Part shown: one piece after another, positions 54,901 to 64,000 of the stretch
Layout: the number at the start of each line of letters is the position of its first letter
Position numbering within the stretch: the first letter of the stretch is position 1
Assembly (NCBI GenBank): GCA_030180135.1
Contig: CM058230.1
Location: 22,590,067 to 22,654,066, forward strand
Direction: 5' to 3'
DNA: 64,000 bases
Source of the DNA: Orychophragmus violaceus
Lineage: Eukaryota; Streptophyta; Magnoliopsida; Brassicales; Brassicaceae
Translations under genes and position numbers: made by a program
Notes under the pieces: generated by a model
What the model was told of the DNA's origin: nothing
Database searches by the model: none
What the model saw: the letters and a program-made list of their open reading frames with translations, nothing else

Positions 54901-55906
54901 CAAGATAGTATTTCTTATTCTGTATGTCGATGACATACTGCTTCTCGGAAACGACGTTCCAATGCTAAAGTCGGTAAATGACTGGCTTGGAAGTTGTTTT
55001 TCCATGAAAGACATGGGTGAAGCCGCATACGTTCTTGGAATCAGGATCTACCGGGATAGATCTAGAAGGCTGATAGGCTTGTGTCAAGATTCATACATTG
55101 ACAAAGTCCTACAAAGATTCAGCATGAAGGATTCCAAGAAGGGCTTCACGCCAATGGTACATGGCACAACGCTAAGCAAGAAGCAGAGCCCTACGACGGC
55201 TGCTGAGCTTGAGCGCATGAAGAATATTCCTTATGCATCTGCAATAGGATCTGTCATGTATGCCATGATCTGTACTCGTCCTGATGTTGCTTACGCATTG
55301 AGCATGACGAGTAGATACCAGTCAAATCCAGGTGAAAACCATTGGATTGCCGTAAAGAATATCTTGAAGTATCTAAGACATACTAAGGATAAGTTCATGG
55401 TGTACGGTGGAAGTGATGTGCTTAAAGTCAGTGGATTCACCGACGCAAGTTTCCAGACAGACCAAGATGATTTCCGGTCACAGTCCGGTTATATCTTTTG
55501 TCTGAATGGCGGTGCATTCAGTTGGAGAAGCTCCAAGCAAGACACCGTTGCTGATTCCACTACAGAAGCTGAATATATCGCCGCCTCAGAAGCAGCGAAG
55601 GAAGCTGTTTGGATACGAAAGTTCATTATTGAACTAGGTGTGATACCAGATGCGGCTGAGCCTCTGGCACTGTTTTGTGACAACAATGGTGCTATAGCTC
55701 AGGCAAAGGAACCGAGATCACACCAGAAATCCAAGCATGTTCTAAGAAGATTTCACTTGATACGTGACATCATTAATAGAAAGGAAGTCAAGATCAGTCG
55801 AGTTCAGACAGATGATAACGTCGCTGATCCGTTGACAAAGCCACTCCCAAGGCCTAAGCTCGAGTTTCTGACTGAAGCTGTAGGCATTAGAGACATTGAA
55901 ATGTAA
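51929..55906 (+). CDS. Copia-type gag-pol polyprotein
   Basis: 1325 residues from ATG. In order: gag N-terminal region (TNFLTWSRNLRLVLKQEKKD); zinc knuckle CRFCKEPGHWRREC (about 255); aspartic protease with DTG (about 309); pre-integrase HHCC region (about 441-480); integrase core with HTDVCGP (about 503), SDRGGEY and the glutamate in NGVSERRNRT. Reverse transcriptase follows (about 846-1090, YVDD near 997), then RNase H (FTDASF about 1170, TTEAEY, DNNGA). Integrase before reverse transcriptase defines Ty1/copia. All catalytic motifs are present and no stop or shift is seen. I leave the lineage within copia open. Confidence 0.96.
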   Translation: MTTTSTQNTFSIRSVLEKEKLTGTNFLTWSRNLRLVLKQEKKDYVLRDPLPERPANNAARTLHNAWEKHSSDENDVYCLMLATMTGELQKQFESVLSPIEIMANLKSLFQEQARTERFQTVKNLLDCKLAANAAVSPHVLKMMGYLDHLQKLDCPISQELACDIILQSLPASYDQFILNFNMHGLSKTLPELHGMLRTAEPNLRKTAKDPNVLMVQKGKGFKKSSAKDKGKAKAVQVADKDTPKPKPKSKAEPTDICRFCKEPGHWRRECKKFQEGLKELKKKTLETSSTGIFVIEVNTTTSDNTSWVMDTGCGAHICTNMQALSNSRRLKQGQVELRVGNGAKVPALAVGTYLLSLPSGLILELNNCYFVPAISRNIISISLLDLEGYDFSVKNKLCSFNRNNLFYGCAPLTNGLYILDQSAPIYNINTKRFKPNEENRTFLWHCRLGHISEKRIKRLHSNGLLGSFDFESCEKCESCMMGKMTRAPFNKPNERASDLLGLIHTDVCGPMSTNARGNYQYFITFTDDFSRYGYVYLMKHKSESFEKFREFQNEVQNQLGKSIKALRSDRGGEYLSQEFSDHLRECGIVSQLTPPGTPQWNGVSERRNRTLLDMVRSMMSHTDLPISLWGYALLTAVFTLNRAPSKAVAKTPYELWTGVAPVLSYLRIWGCEAYVKRLISDKLTPKSDKCYFIGYPKETKAYYFYLRSENKIFVARDCNFLEREFLSKKDSGSKVLLEEIQDEQDTAQPNEEEQQEDLQEIVEPEPVVPEVRRSGRIRHEPERYQGFLVTDCHDLLIIDGDEPSNFNQAMMGPDSSKWRKATDSEMDSMSVNQVFSLVDLPAGVKAIECKWIFKKKIDVDGNVQIYKARLVAKGFRQVHGVDYDETYSPVAMMKSIRILLATAAFHDYEIWQMDVKTAFLNGILEEDVYMTQPDGYIDPKNAGKVCKLHKSIYGLKKASRSWNLRFDEAIKQFDFIRNEEEQCVYKKTSGSKIVFLILYVDDILLLGNDVPMLKSVNDWLGSCFSMKDMGEAAYVLGIRIYRDRSRRLIGLCQDSYIDKVLQRFSMKDSKKGFTPMVHGTTLSKKQSPTTAAELERMKNIPYASAIGSVMYAMICTRPDVAYALSMTSRYQSNPGENHWIAVKNILKYLRHTKDKFMVYGGSDVLKVSGFTDASFQTDQDDFRSQSGYIFCLNGGAFSWRSSKQDTVADSTTEAEYIAASEAAKEAVWIRKFIIELGVIPDAAEPLALFCDNNGAIAQAKEPRSHQKSKHVLRRFHLIRDIINRKEVKISRVQTDDNVADPLTKPLPRPKLEFLTEAVGIRDIEM

Positions 55907-56740
55907 TCTAAATTTGAGTGGGAGTTTGAGGGCTTTATTTAGTTATTTGATATGTTCTTGTAAAACATTCTTATGTTTAATGAAATTATTATTTCAAGAT
56001 TATTTTAACTGTGATGAAATAATCGTTCCAAAGTGATATAAACCATTTTATAGGTCATCGAAGTAAGTGACTTGGTCTTGAGTCATCAAAGTCATTTAGC
56101 TTGATAATGAGACCCTATATTTGATAGATGGCTTATATCATCCTGTCCCTAGTCGAAGGTTGTTGAAATTGGAACACCAACAACCGTGTGAGACTGGATT
56201 GGTACGTGACTTATGACAAAGTCTCAGTGTGTCATAGATGCGCGGCATCAAAGTCAGTACATAGGTGTATGTTGGGGAACATACGACCGGACATGACCCG
56301 CTTATAAGAACTCTTCAGGATATTTATATCTGTGTCATAAGAGATTCTTACTACGACTATAGAGTATAGTCCTTAGACCTGAGTTCGCATGCATGTGACT
56401 GCACATGGACTGATGCACTTTGATCATTGTCTAACGCTGTCGTTCTGCGATAGTTATAAGGACCTTGTTTGGGTACATTATGAAATGAGTAGTTTACAGT
56501 GATGGAACAAGACGGGATTTGTCCCTCCAATATAAATGGAGTGAATATCTCTAGGCCAATCGGAGATTTGAATACTGGAAAATGCATGGCCATGCTCAAA
56601 CGGACTGTCCCGAGTCGTTTGGATTGTCAGTATCGAATCAGAGTCCGATGAACAAGATTAGGCTTTATAAGGATGACACTAATCTTGCCTTATGACTAAT
56701 CGAGATATTGAGACAAAAGGATTATGAATACAGAGATTCC
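55907..56740 (+). other. 3' untranslated region of element E
   Basis: About 0.83 kb between the stop codon and the purine tract. No coding sequence is supported. The 80-codon minus-strand frame has no recognisable motif. Confidence 0.7.
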
Positions 56741-56756
56741 AGTTCAAGTGGGAGAT
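56741..56756 (+). other. Polypurine tract of element E
   Basis: AGTTCAAGTGGGAGAT immediately before the 3' LTR; the AAGTGGGAGAT form is typical of copia elements. Confidence 0.85.
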
Positions 56757-57431
56757 TGTTGGAATTGTGTCCAGTAATCTCGGTACTGTCTCTAGAAAGT
56801 AAGAGTATGTCAATGATCAGACATAAGTCATATAATACTGGGGGTCATGATGGCTTGCTAGAGTCCGCTCATGATCTATAAGTCTTGGACTTATTGCCTT
56901 TATTATATGATCCCATATGGGTCACACGCCTAAGCTAACAGGAAAATCTGTAGGAATGATTGACAGAAGTACGGTAAAAGTGCTAGGCATTTACTGTACT
57001 TAGAGATTAAAGGGTTCAGCAATCGTGTGTCGATCGATACACAAGGTGTGTCGATCGACACAGTGCGTGAACGCCTAGGAAATAATAAGACCGAGAATTG
57101 GGCCCGAAAGCCCATGAGAACTAAGACAGGTTTTAAATGAATAAAACCTGACCTAGCTCTCTAATTCTCTCCAAGTCTGCGCCTCTCTCTCTCTCTCTCT
57201 GTCGCCTCCCTCCTCGTGGTCTAGCAGCCAGATTCCTTTGTGTGCGTGTGTGAACCTTTGGAGGATCCATCCCTTGGTGGCTCTCTGATCTCTGACCTGT
57301 TCTCCCTTTCCGCTGCACAAAACAGGTAAAAGGTGAGATCAATATTGTTTCTATTCAAGAGAACCTAGATCAGCATGTTTAGGATAATCTGAATCTGAGA
57401 ATTGAATCAGGATTGACTAAACATTCCTTCA
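56757..57431 (+). repeat. 3' LTR of element E
   Basis: 675 bp, differing from the 5' LTR at one position that I could find. It carries the same two-core module (about 57034-57072). Confidence 0.95.
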
Positions 57432-58552
57432 AACATAACATAAGACTCGATAAATAAGACATATACCATGGTTAAAACCGGTAAAATCCATGGTATATCA
57501 GTTGCTCCTTGGCCGGATTCCGGCGAACTCCGGCGGTTACAACGGCGGCGGCTGGCTGGAAAAGATAGAGGAGGCTGAGATAAAGCTATAGCACTTTGTA
57601 GATCAAGATTTGGGTTAATAGAGAGAAAGTTATGGGATTTCTTGTATAAGAAGGTTTGATGAACAAAGCTAGGGTTCTTGGGGTTTTCTTGAATATTCAA
57701 AGGATCTTCAAGAGTTTCTGGAAAAAGCTTGCATGTTCTTGAGTGGAAGAGAGAGGAGAGAGACCGATAGAGAGAGGAGTGGTTTGGTGATGGAAAAGAG
57801 AAGATATGAACTTACTTGTTCATCAAGTCATGATGAACATGCAAAGGATTTTTGGTGAATCTCCAAGAACAAGATGAAAAGCATGCATGAGCTTAATGTT
57901 TCTGGAAAGAGAGAGTGAGAGTGGTCGAGAGAGAGCAACAAGAGTTGGGAGAGTTGGTTATATTAATTGAATGTGATAAGATGGTTTGTGCATGCAAATG
58001 GATTCATTGAATTTTGGCATGCATGGCACTCCACTTAGGCTAAGTGGCGACATGGGGGTGAGGACAGGTGTCCTTATGGGCATTTTTTGGTTGCCAAATC
58101 ACCTCTTAAACCAACATTAACTAACCAATAATCCCTTCTCTTCCATTGCTCGGTTTGACGGTTTTTCGGGTTTAATATTTTAGAAACCTTCTGGACGATC
58201 CCATAAATCCCCAAACCTCCATTATAAGATTCTCCATGATATTTGATGAATTTCGCATTTTGAATCACTCCGTTCGGGTTTACGTAGCTCCAGATATGGA
58301 TTTTCAAAGTTTCTTCGGTTTTGTCGGTTTCCATCCCGACAAGCCGAAAAATACAGCTCCGCTCCGATTCCTCCAATTCTGATCTTCTAAACATTCTTTA
58401 TGTTAAAACATAAGAATATTTGGCCTGTCTCGACTTCCGTCTCGAACTTTGGTAAAATTACCATTTTACCCTCGACATTGGTAAAATGACAATTTTACCC
58501 CTGGTTGACTTTCTGCTGCCCGTTGACCGTATTTTTGATACGGGGTATCACA

Positions 58553-58563
58553 TTCTTCCCCAC
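58553..58563 (-). other. Polypurine tract of element F
   Basis: The minus strand reads GTGGGGAAGAA directly before the LTR start TGTGATACCCC. Confidence 0.75.
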
Positions 58564-59955
58564 TTACAGGAATTCGGTCCCCGAATTCTCCGTCACTTAC
58601 AAACTTCAAATCTGTTCCAAACCCTGTAAGTTGCTCTGTCACTTCATTCTGACGCTTCCATCCTTGGTTACTGCTGCATTCTGCTGACACCCATCACTAC
58701 TGTAATCCCTCTGACTCGCTCCTTACACTCGTTTCCTGACATTTCCTCTGTCCTGACTCTCCGTACGGCTTCCCCACTTTGCTTTAACCTCCACATCTTT
58801 TCGATCGGGACTTTCCTTCTTCTTTCTGGGACACTCTTCAAGAATTTGATTATCTGCTCTCTTCCGTCTGATCCCAACATTGGCACTACTCCTTCTTCCA
58901 AATCTCTTTGCTAACTCATCATACTTCTCGGCTTCTTTCTGTCGATCACATGATAAGCTGACACATTCCCACTGACGATATCTACCACTGCTTTACGGTC
59001 CGGTCTACTTATCTCCCAATGTCCTGACACTTCTTCTCGCTTTTCGGGTTCGGGTTCGGTCTCGGATTCACATAACATCTCCGCTCTCTTCCCGATATCA
59101 CTTTCCTATAGAAATATGGTTACTTAATCACGTACCGGATGGTTACTCGTGATTAAGTAACAATATTTTATAAGTCTGTTCTCTCGTGAATCGACGGTTG
59201 AACTCAACCGTCTGCAAATTAGCTCGAAACTTGAAATAAACTACAAATAAAATTGATACCTTACCTTTTTAACAAAACTAAGGAAAACTACAACATACTA
59301 ATCAAAATTCTAAGCTTTTAGCAAACCAATGATTTCTAAGACCCAAAACGATCAGTCTACCAAAACCACGCACGCAAATCTCTACGCAATCAATCGCACA
59401 AACAAATCAATCAAGCGAGAAATAAAACACGCAATTACCACACATACACAATCACGCAATCTAACGATCGGTCGGATGCGTCGTCGGTCCGGGTTCAGGT
59501 CATGATGAACGGTCGTCAGTTCCGCTCATCATTTAGTTTCACACAGTAAACCATTTGCTTTTCTAACCATCTCAATTATGCAAATAGTTACTATGCTACT
59601 ATAAACGATCAGCTGAACACTCTGCATCCACCATATACATAAAACGATATATCATACATCATAAAGTTTTTAGTACATCGTTACGATCAGAGTCCCTACA
59701 TAAAGCCGTCATCATATCCAAAAACCCATACGATGCCGCTGTACATCAAAAGTAAAAGACGACACGCAAAGTCGCCTATCCGCCTATCTATCTACAAGAC
59801 AAAAATAGAGTTAGTGCCCCCAACTTACCTGGCCTAACTACACCTATCCTATCCTAACGCCTCCAGCAAGACCGAAATGCCCAACACCACTGGCAAAACG
59901 GCTCACTGAAGTATCCGCTGGCAGGTGCGCCGGGAGGGTGTGGTGGGTGTGCCTC
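58564..59955 (-). other. Coding-free interior of element F
   Basis: Where a gypsy element should have pol, I see only short frames without motifs. The first part is pyrimidine-rich on the plus strand; the rest is AT-rich. Loss of pol makes F non-autonomous. Confidence 0.65.
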
Positions 59956-61179
59956 TCAAGATGGCGCTCCGACATGCTGGGGCTCGGCGATCGGACAGAG
60001 ATAAGCGTCATGACCCGCGCTGCCACAAACCTGATAAACCGGAGTAACTGCTGAGTGCGGTCCACGGTAACACGCGGATGCCTGGTGACCATAACCTCCA
60101 CACAACTGACACGGAGAATTCGGCTCTGTCGGCGCTGATGGGGGATCCATGAAACAATCTGGTGCGATATGTCCCTGACCTCTGCATAACTGACAAGTCC
60201 TCACTGGCTCAGGTCGAGGTGACGGAACGGCTGGCATCGGAATAACTGGTGGCTGACTGGGCTCGGGGTCTCTGCGGCTAGGTCCAGCTCCATAGTCATC
60301 GGGTACCGATGCTCGGTACGGCTCTCCATCGGGCATACACAATCCTGCTCTGGCGATCGGGCAAGTCATCGCTCCATGGTCCTCCTGACCACATAACGGA
60401 CAATGGTCTGGTCCGGATAAGGGATGATATGGCTCTCGAAGATACGGGTCTACTGCGCGGGGACACCAATGCAAATAGAAATCGTATACTCCGCATCCGC
60501 TGCATGCTCTCCTCTTTGGTACTGCTGGCGGTGCCTCTATCGCCTCAGCTGGCGGCGAAACTGACTCAAACTATGACTCTGTAGATGCCGGCGACATAGC
60601 CATATCCAATGGCGTACGAGGTGATCCGGGTCGTGGGTCTAACTGATGATGGGGCCCAACCTGCTGCTCCAACACATCCTGAAGTATCGCTACCTGCTCA
60701 TCCACCTGCTGCTCCCACTGCTGACGCTGCTCCGGGTCTACAGGCTCCATATCCAAGTCAAAACCAAATGGTAACAGGCTCATCAGATAGTTCTCCACAC
60801 GAAGCGGCGGGGGAAACTCGGGTGCCGGAAGAAGCGGTGCCTGATACATCGGTGGTGCATCTGATGCTGCGAGTATCTGTGGTACAACTGGCTCGGGCCA
60901 CTGTGGTGGTAACTGTAACTCTGCATCTGCTCCTCCCAGAAATCCCATCATGTCTGCGTAAGGGTCTCGGCTGCCTGCATCATCTATCATCGCTGGAGGT
61001 AAAAGGTCTGGAAGAGGCGACCAATCTACCTGTGCTGCCCTAGCACCCTGCATCTGTCGCAACGGAACTGGCGTCTGATCCGCCATAAGAGATCCTCGTG
61101 AACGGCCTGGCGAAGCTGGATGTCCCTGAAACTGAACCAACTGACCCTGCTCTGTACCGGCTGATCCCTCCTGACTCAT
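59956..61179 (-). pseudogene. Zinc-knuckle gag-like protein of element F, with in-frame TAG
   Basis: One frame of about 407 codons from the ATG at 61179, interrupted only by a TAG at 60571-60573; sense continues in the same frame after it. The first half is proline/glutamine-rich with no known fold. The second half has three good CX2CX4HX4C knuckles (CPLCGQEDHGAMTC, CQLCRGQGHIAPDC, CQLCGGYGHQASAC). A fourth has Tyr for the first Cys (YQVCGSAGHDAYLC), and an irregular Cys/His cluster precedes them. Zinc knuckles bind single-stranded nucleic acid in gag proteins. An array of this many is unusual for a plant gypsy gag, and I do not recognise the family. The TAG is probably inactivating, though readthrough cannot be excluded. 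Confidence 0.7.
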
Positions 61180-61432
61180 ACTGATCCGCTGAAACTACTC
61201 GACGTGCACACACACACCCCTCCATTCCACCCAGGACACACTGCTGAAAGACTGCAATCACAAACACAAGACAAGTTAGTACGAATAATACGAAAATTCT
61301 ACTTTCCCATCCCAACCCCGGGTTTAACGGACGCGGCTCGGTTTCCTAATGGATGCTTGTGTGACACATTTGACTCGATAAAACACTGAAAACACTTAAA
61401 AATGAAATGTTTCGAAACCCATGCAAAACCAT
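61180..61432 (-). other. Leader of element F
   Basis: Short leader between the primer site and the zinc-knuckle frame. Nothing else is recognised. Confidence 0.6.
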
Positions 61433-61444
61433 GCTCTGACACCA
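61433..61444 (-). other. Primer binding site of element F (initiator Met, one mismatch)
   Basis: The minus strand reads TGGTGTCAGAGC against the usual TGGTATCAGAGC, seven bases inside the LTR boundary at 61452. Confidence 0.75.
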
Positions 61445-61451
61445 TCTTTTC

Positions 61452-64000
61452 TGTAACGCCCCTTTCCCATTCTCCGCTGACCGTCGAGCTGACCGGTCAA
61501 CAATCAAACAAGAACATGACCGATCGAACCCGAGGAAGTCGAACGGGAAAAGTTCGCCACAGGACGAAGCCAAAGATAGTTCGATTTGAGACAAAAGGCT
61601 CGCACTAATCTATCTTCGACTCCGTTATCCTCATATCCATAGTACAAGCAGTACTACTTGCACTACTTCAATGAGTTGTGTCGGTTCGGACTTAAACCTC
61701 ATATCAGGGAAACAATTTCATTTTTAAGTAATCAAACGTTGAATACAACGTTTAACGGGTTTTACAAACAATCATCAATATAAACATATAAACAATCAAA
61801 ATCACGAATATAGCGCAGCTGCCGAACCGAAATAAAAACGCCCAAAACCTCGAATCAAAACCCGTCACAAGCAACCCGAAGCTACACCGAGGACCTCCCA
61901 CGTCCGTCGCTGCTAAACCTGAAAAACACAAAAAGAGTCTAATGAGCGATCTAAGATCACCCAGTGAATCGGCTCCCCACTAAAGGCTTCTAATCTATCT
62001 AAAACTACAGATTCCCGCCAAAAACCCAAAATAACAATCAGCAGGAATAAACGGTCGATCACGCACTACCATATCGTGATAAACCCACACACACGATCAA
62101 TGCCAAAATAAAGAGAATTAAGGAAGTCGAAGGCACTGCGGCACATGTCCTCGATTAGACTCGGTCTATCTAACGCGCGATAAAAGAATAATAAAACAAT
62201 ATTGGGCCCTACGATCTCGGTAACTTCCACGGGTTTACATCGTCACCTATATGGCAACTAACCGTCGACTCCTAATCGTGTACACAAGGTCCCACGAAAA
62301 GGACACTGTTCTCCGTCCATCGATACGCGGTGACTCCTGTTACCCCTGGTAACCTGAGTTTCCATGTGATTCGGCCCTAGGACATGACCCCGTATTCTCC
62401 GAATCACACACCTACCGGCGTCACCCGATAGGTTAACACCATAACCCGAGGATCCAATCGGGTCGGAAGTACCAGAACGTACAAAGAAAACCTAGGCTCG
62501 CGGAATCTAACCCACCCTAGAATCCTAGTGCAGAAATGTAAACACGCAGACTCGCTGGGACTCTAACACAGATCACGCAAATAATAACAGCAATAATAAT
62601 CCCAACCATTCTGCAAGCCACTACACTACCCATATCACCGCTCTGACTAGGTAAGATACCTAGTCAGCACTACTAACTTACCCGGTCCCGAGACCGGAGT
62701 AAGTGTCCACAACAACTGCTCGGCCCAACACCGAGCAGTCTAACAAGCCTGCACGCAAAGCTCAACACAGCACAATCATAACAATCAAACACGCAATCAA
62801 AATCAATCACACAATCACCACAAGCAGGCATATTAGGGTTTCTAAGTCTTTTACTTCATTCTCGTCCGCTACCTTGGGTTAGCGGATTGCTAACCCGTAG
62901 ATGGCTCACAATATATCCCACTTCTTTATTAACCCATCCTAAGTATCTTTTAACAACATTCTCGATCTGTCGGTTTAGAGTTAGTAACTTACTAATTCCC
63001 CGACATATCAATATTAACTAGTTGATTCATTACCCAATTCCCGCTAATAAACCTAAAACCCAATCCCGTTATAATATTCTATACGTTCGTTCAGGTTAAA
63101 TTCATATTTTAAGGTTGTCTTAATTTCTCGTATATAGATTCATTAATACTTGTTCTTATACTTATATATATATATATGCATATACGATCCTATTCAAACG
63201 GTCTATATGAATGCAACAATCAATATTTTACTAGCAACCTAGCGGCACACAATCGGTTAATCTTTTTAATTCTAAAACCCTAATCATTCTTAATCGGTCC
63301 TATCCGGTTTATTATTAAACGTCTAATTAATTATTATTTACTATTCAATTTGATTAACGAGTATGCAACCTAATACTACGGTTTAGTAATTTCCGGTCTA
63401 AATGATTTTACAAGTTTCCGAGCCCGACTCACATAAGTAGTCGCGGAACGACAGCTCGATGTGAATATGAATTCCCGAGATACCCGATACAAATCCCGAA
63501 CTTCCGAACCTCGAACTCCGAATCCCGAACACACCTGAGTCACTGAACCACTGAACCAATAAACCACTGAAATAAACCGATCCAATTTACCCCAAAATAA
63601 ACCGGTTTGATTAAACCGGTTTGAGATTGAACCGTTGACCGGTTCAACTCACTTTGACCTGGTTTAATCAACCGCAAACCATCTCCAAATTTCAAACAGA
63701 CTGTACCACTAAACCCCTTGAAGAACCGGCTGACTTTTGGCGGCGGAGAAGCTTCACCGGCGGCGGAGCTCCGACGTTGACCACGGCGGCGAAGGGTTGA
63801 CCGGCGGCGGCGGCTACTTTTCCGGCGACTTCCGACGGCGAACCACCTACCAATCTGCTCAGAATCACCAGATCTACTCATTTACAACCTCAAAAAAACT
63901 AAAACTGATGAAGAAAAGGAAGGATCCCACAAACCCTAAAGAAGTGGTTGCTCCTTGGCCGGATTACGGTGAACTCCGGCGGTTACAACGGCGGAGGCTG
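61452..64000 (-). repeat. 5' (right) LTR of element F, truncated by the window end
   Basis: Starts TGTAACGCCCC and parallels 42088-44611 throughout, with scattered substitutions and a 24-bp deletion near 62447. At 63947-63951 it has the intact GTTGC site into which D inserted in the other LTR, so it shows the uninterrupted state. A 113-codon minus frame (63540-63881) is shared with the left LTR. Confidence 0.9.

Larger units (their letters stand above)
49688..57431 (+). mobile_element. Intact Ty1/copia LTR retrotransposon (element E)
   Basis: Two 675-bp LTRs (TGTTGG...TTCA) with one mismatch seen (50171 versus 57241 region), a perfect AACAT duplication, an initiator-Met primer site, a purine tract and a single 1325-codon polyprotein. 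It is the youngest insertion in the window and appears autonomous. It carries CGATCG modules of the same type as the Athila elements although it belongs to a different superfamily. Confidence 0.96.
44612..57500 (-). mobile_element. Non-autonomous Athila-derived element D, interrupted by copia E
   Basis: LTRs of the B family (TGATATACCATGG when read on the minus strand) and a GTTGC duplication (44607-44611 and 57501-57505). It has a tRNA-Asp type primer site and a purine tract; without E it is about 5.1 kb. It encodes only a capsid-less gag-like protein. I count about eight differences between its LTRs. It entered the left LTR of F and later received E in its own 5' LTR. Confidence 0.93.
48588..57500 (-). 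repeat. 5' LTR of element D, split by copia element E
   Basis: Two parts, 48588-49687 and 57432-57500; the AACAT shared by both ends is E's target duplication. Rejoined it has the length of the 3' LTR within one base. E separates the first 64 bp or so of the sense-strand LTR from the rest, probably disabling D's promoter region. Confidence 0.93.
42088..58552 (-). repeat. 3' (left) LTR of element F, split by element D
   Basis: Two parts, 42088-44611 and 57501-58552, joined across D and its GTTGC duplication, give about 3.57 kb. The first part matches 61452-63951. The GGCGGCGGAG-type stretch near 44400-44480 and a 113-codon minus frame (44200-44541) recur in the other LTR. Confidence 0.88.
42088..64000 (-). 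mobile_element. Long-LTR Ty3/gypsy-type element F, non-autonomous, cut by window end
   Basis: Its LTRs begin TGTAAC and end GGTATCACA on the plus strand. The left one, corrected for inserted D, is about 3.57 kb; the right one runs off the window. A purine tract beside the left LTR (58553-58563) and an initiator-Met type primer site beside the right LTR (61433-61444) set a minus-strand orientation. The 2.9-kb interior encodes only a zinc-knuckle protein with one stop codon. The LTR and primer style resemble chromovirus (Tekay/Del-like) elements, but with no pol this is inference. The LTRs differ by many substitutions and a 24-bp indel, so F is older than D and E. Confidence 0.8.

Noticed and set aside
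57407..57700. 97-codon minus frame across the E/D/F junction
   Set aside because: It spans three different elements, so it cannot be an ancestral gene.

Overview
This is a repeat-dominated stretch of a plant nuclear genome, most likely from a Brassicaceae species. The evidence is the Athila-lineage retrotransposons, an intact EFR-type (LRR-XII) receptor kinase with its usual single intron, and gene fragments that read like Arabidopsis PUMILIO, FyPP, pantothenate synthetase and PHO1 genes. Nothing is bacterial or organellar. Only one intact host gene is visible.

Layout. 47-9883: complete, young Athila-type Ty3/gypsy element A (minus strand) with a 1934-codon gag-pol frame. 10231-15210: CACTA transposon carrying pieces of at least four host genes, all on the minus strand. 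15211-19765: AT-rich spacer with decayed coding sequence, tandem repeats and palindromes. 19766-22877: LRR receptor kinase (minus), followed by a relic of a second copy. 23556-25622: a 0.4-kb direct repeat flanking a long inverted-repeat element. 25800-41347: Athila-derived non-autonomous element B (plus), with element C (minus; LTR-internal-LTR-partial internal) nested inside. 42088-64000 and beyond: gypsy element F (minus) with very long LTRs. Its left LTR is split by Athila-derived element D (44612-57500, minus), whose own 5' LTR is split by intact Ty1/copia element E (49688-57431, plus). Target-site duplications are visible for A (CTACT), the CACTA element (AAC), B (CCAAC), D (GTTGC) and E (AACAT), so the nesting order is secure: D entered F, E entered D, C entered B.

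How the parts relate. A, B, C and D share a tRNA-Asp type primer binding site, a purine tract AAGTGTGGGGGAGT at the LTR edge, a conserved non-coding block between the coding region and the 3' LTR, and conserved RNA-hairpin candidates. Only A carries reverse transcriptase, RNase H and integrase, so an A-like element is the plausible helper for B, C and D. B and D keep a gag-like frame that lacks the capsid core.

Most interesting signals. (1) Each Athila-type LTR carries four short hairpins in its transcribed part, all capped on the sense strand by GNRA tetraloops (GGAA, GAAA or GAGA). Stems and loops change between families while the fold is kept, and in C all four loops became GAGA. (2) A two-core CGATCG module with about 21-bp spacing is strewn through coding, leader and LTR sequence of A-D and also of the unrelated copia element E. 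In coding regions it is read in different frames, which points to a nucleic-acid-level role. (3) A hairpin just after the gag frame shows compensatory changes. (4) The purine tract occurs three times per Athila-type element. Everything was read by eye, without alignment or database search.
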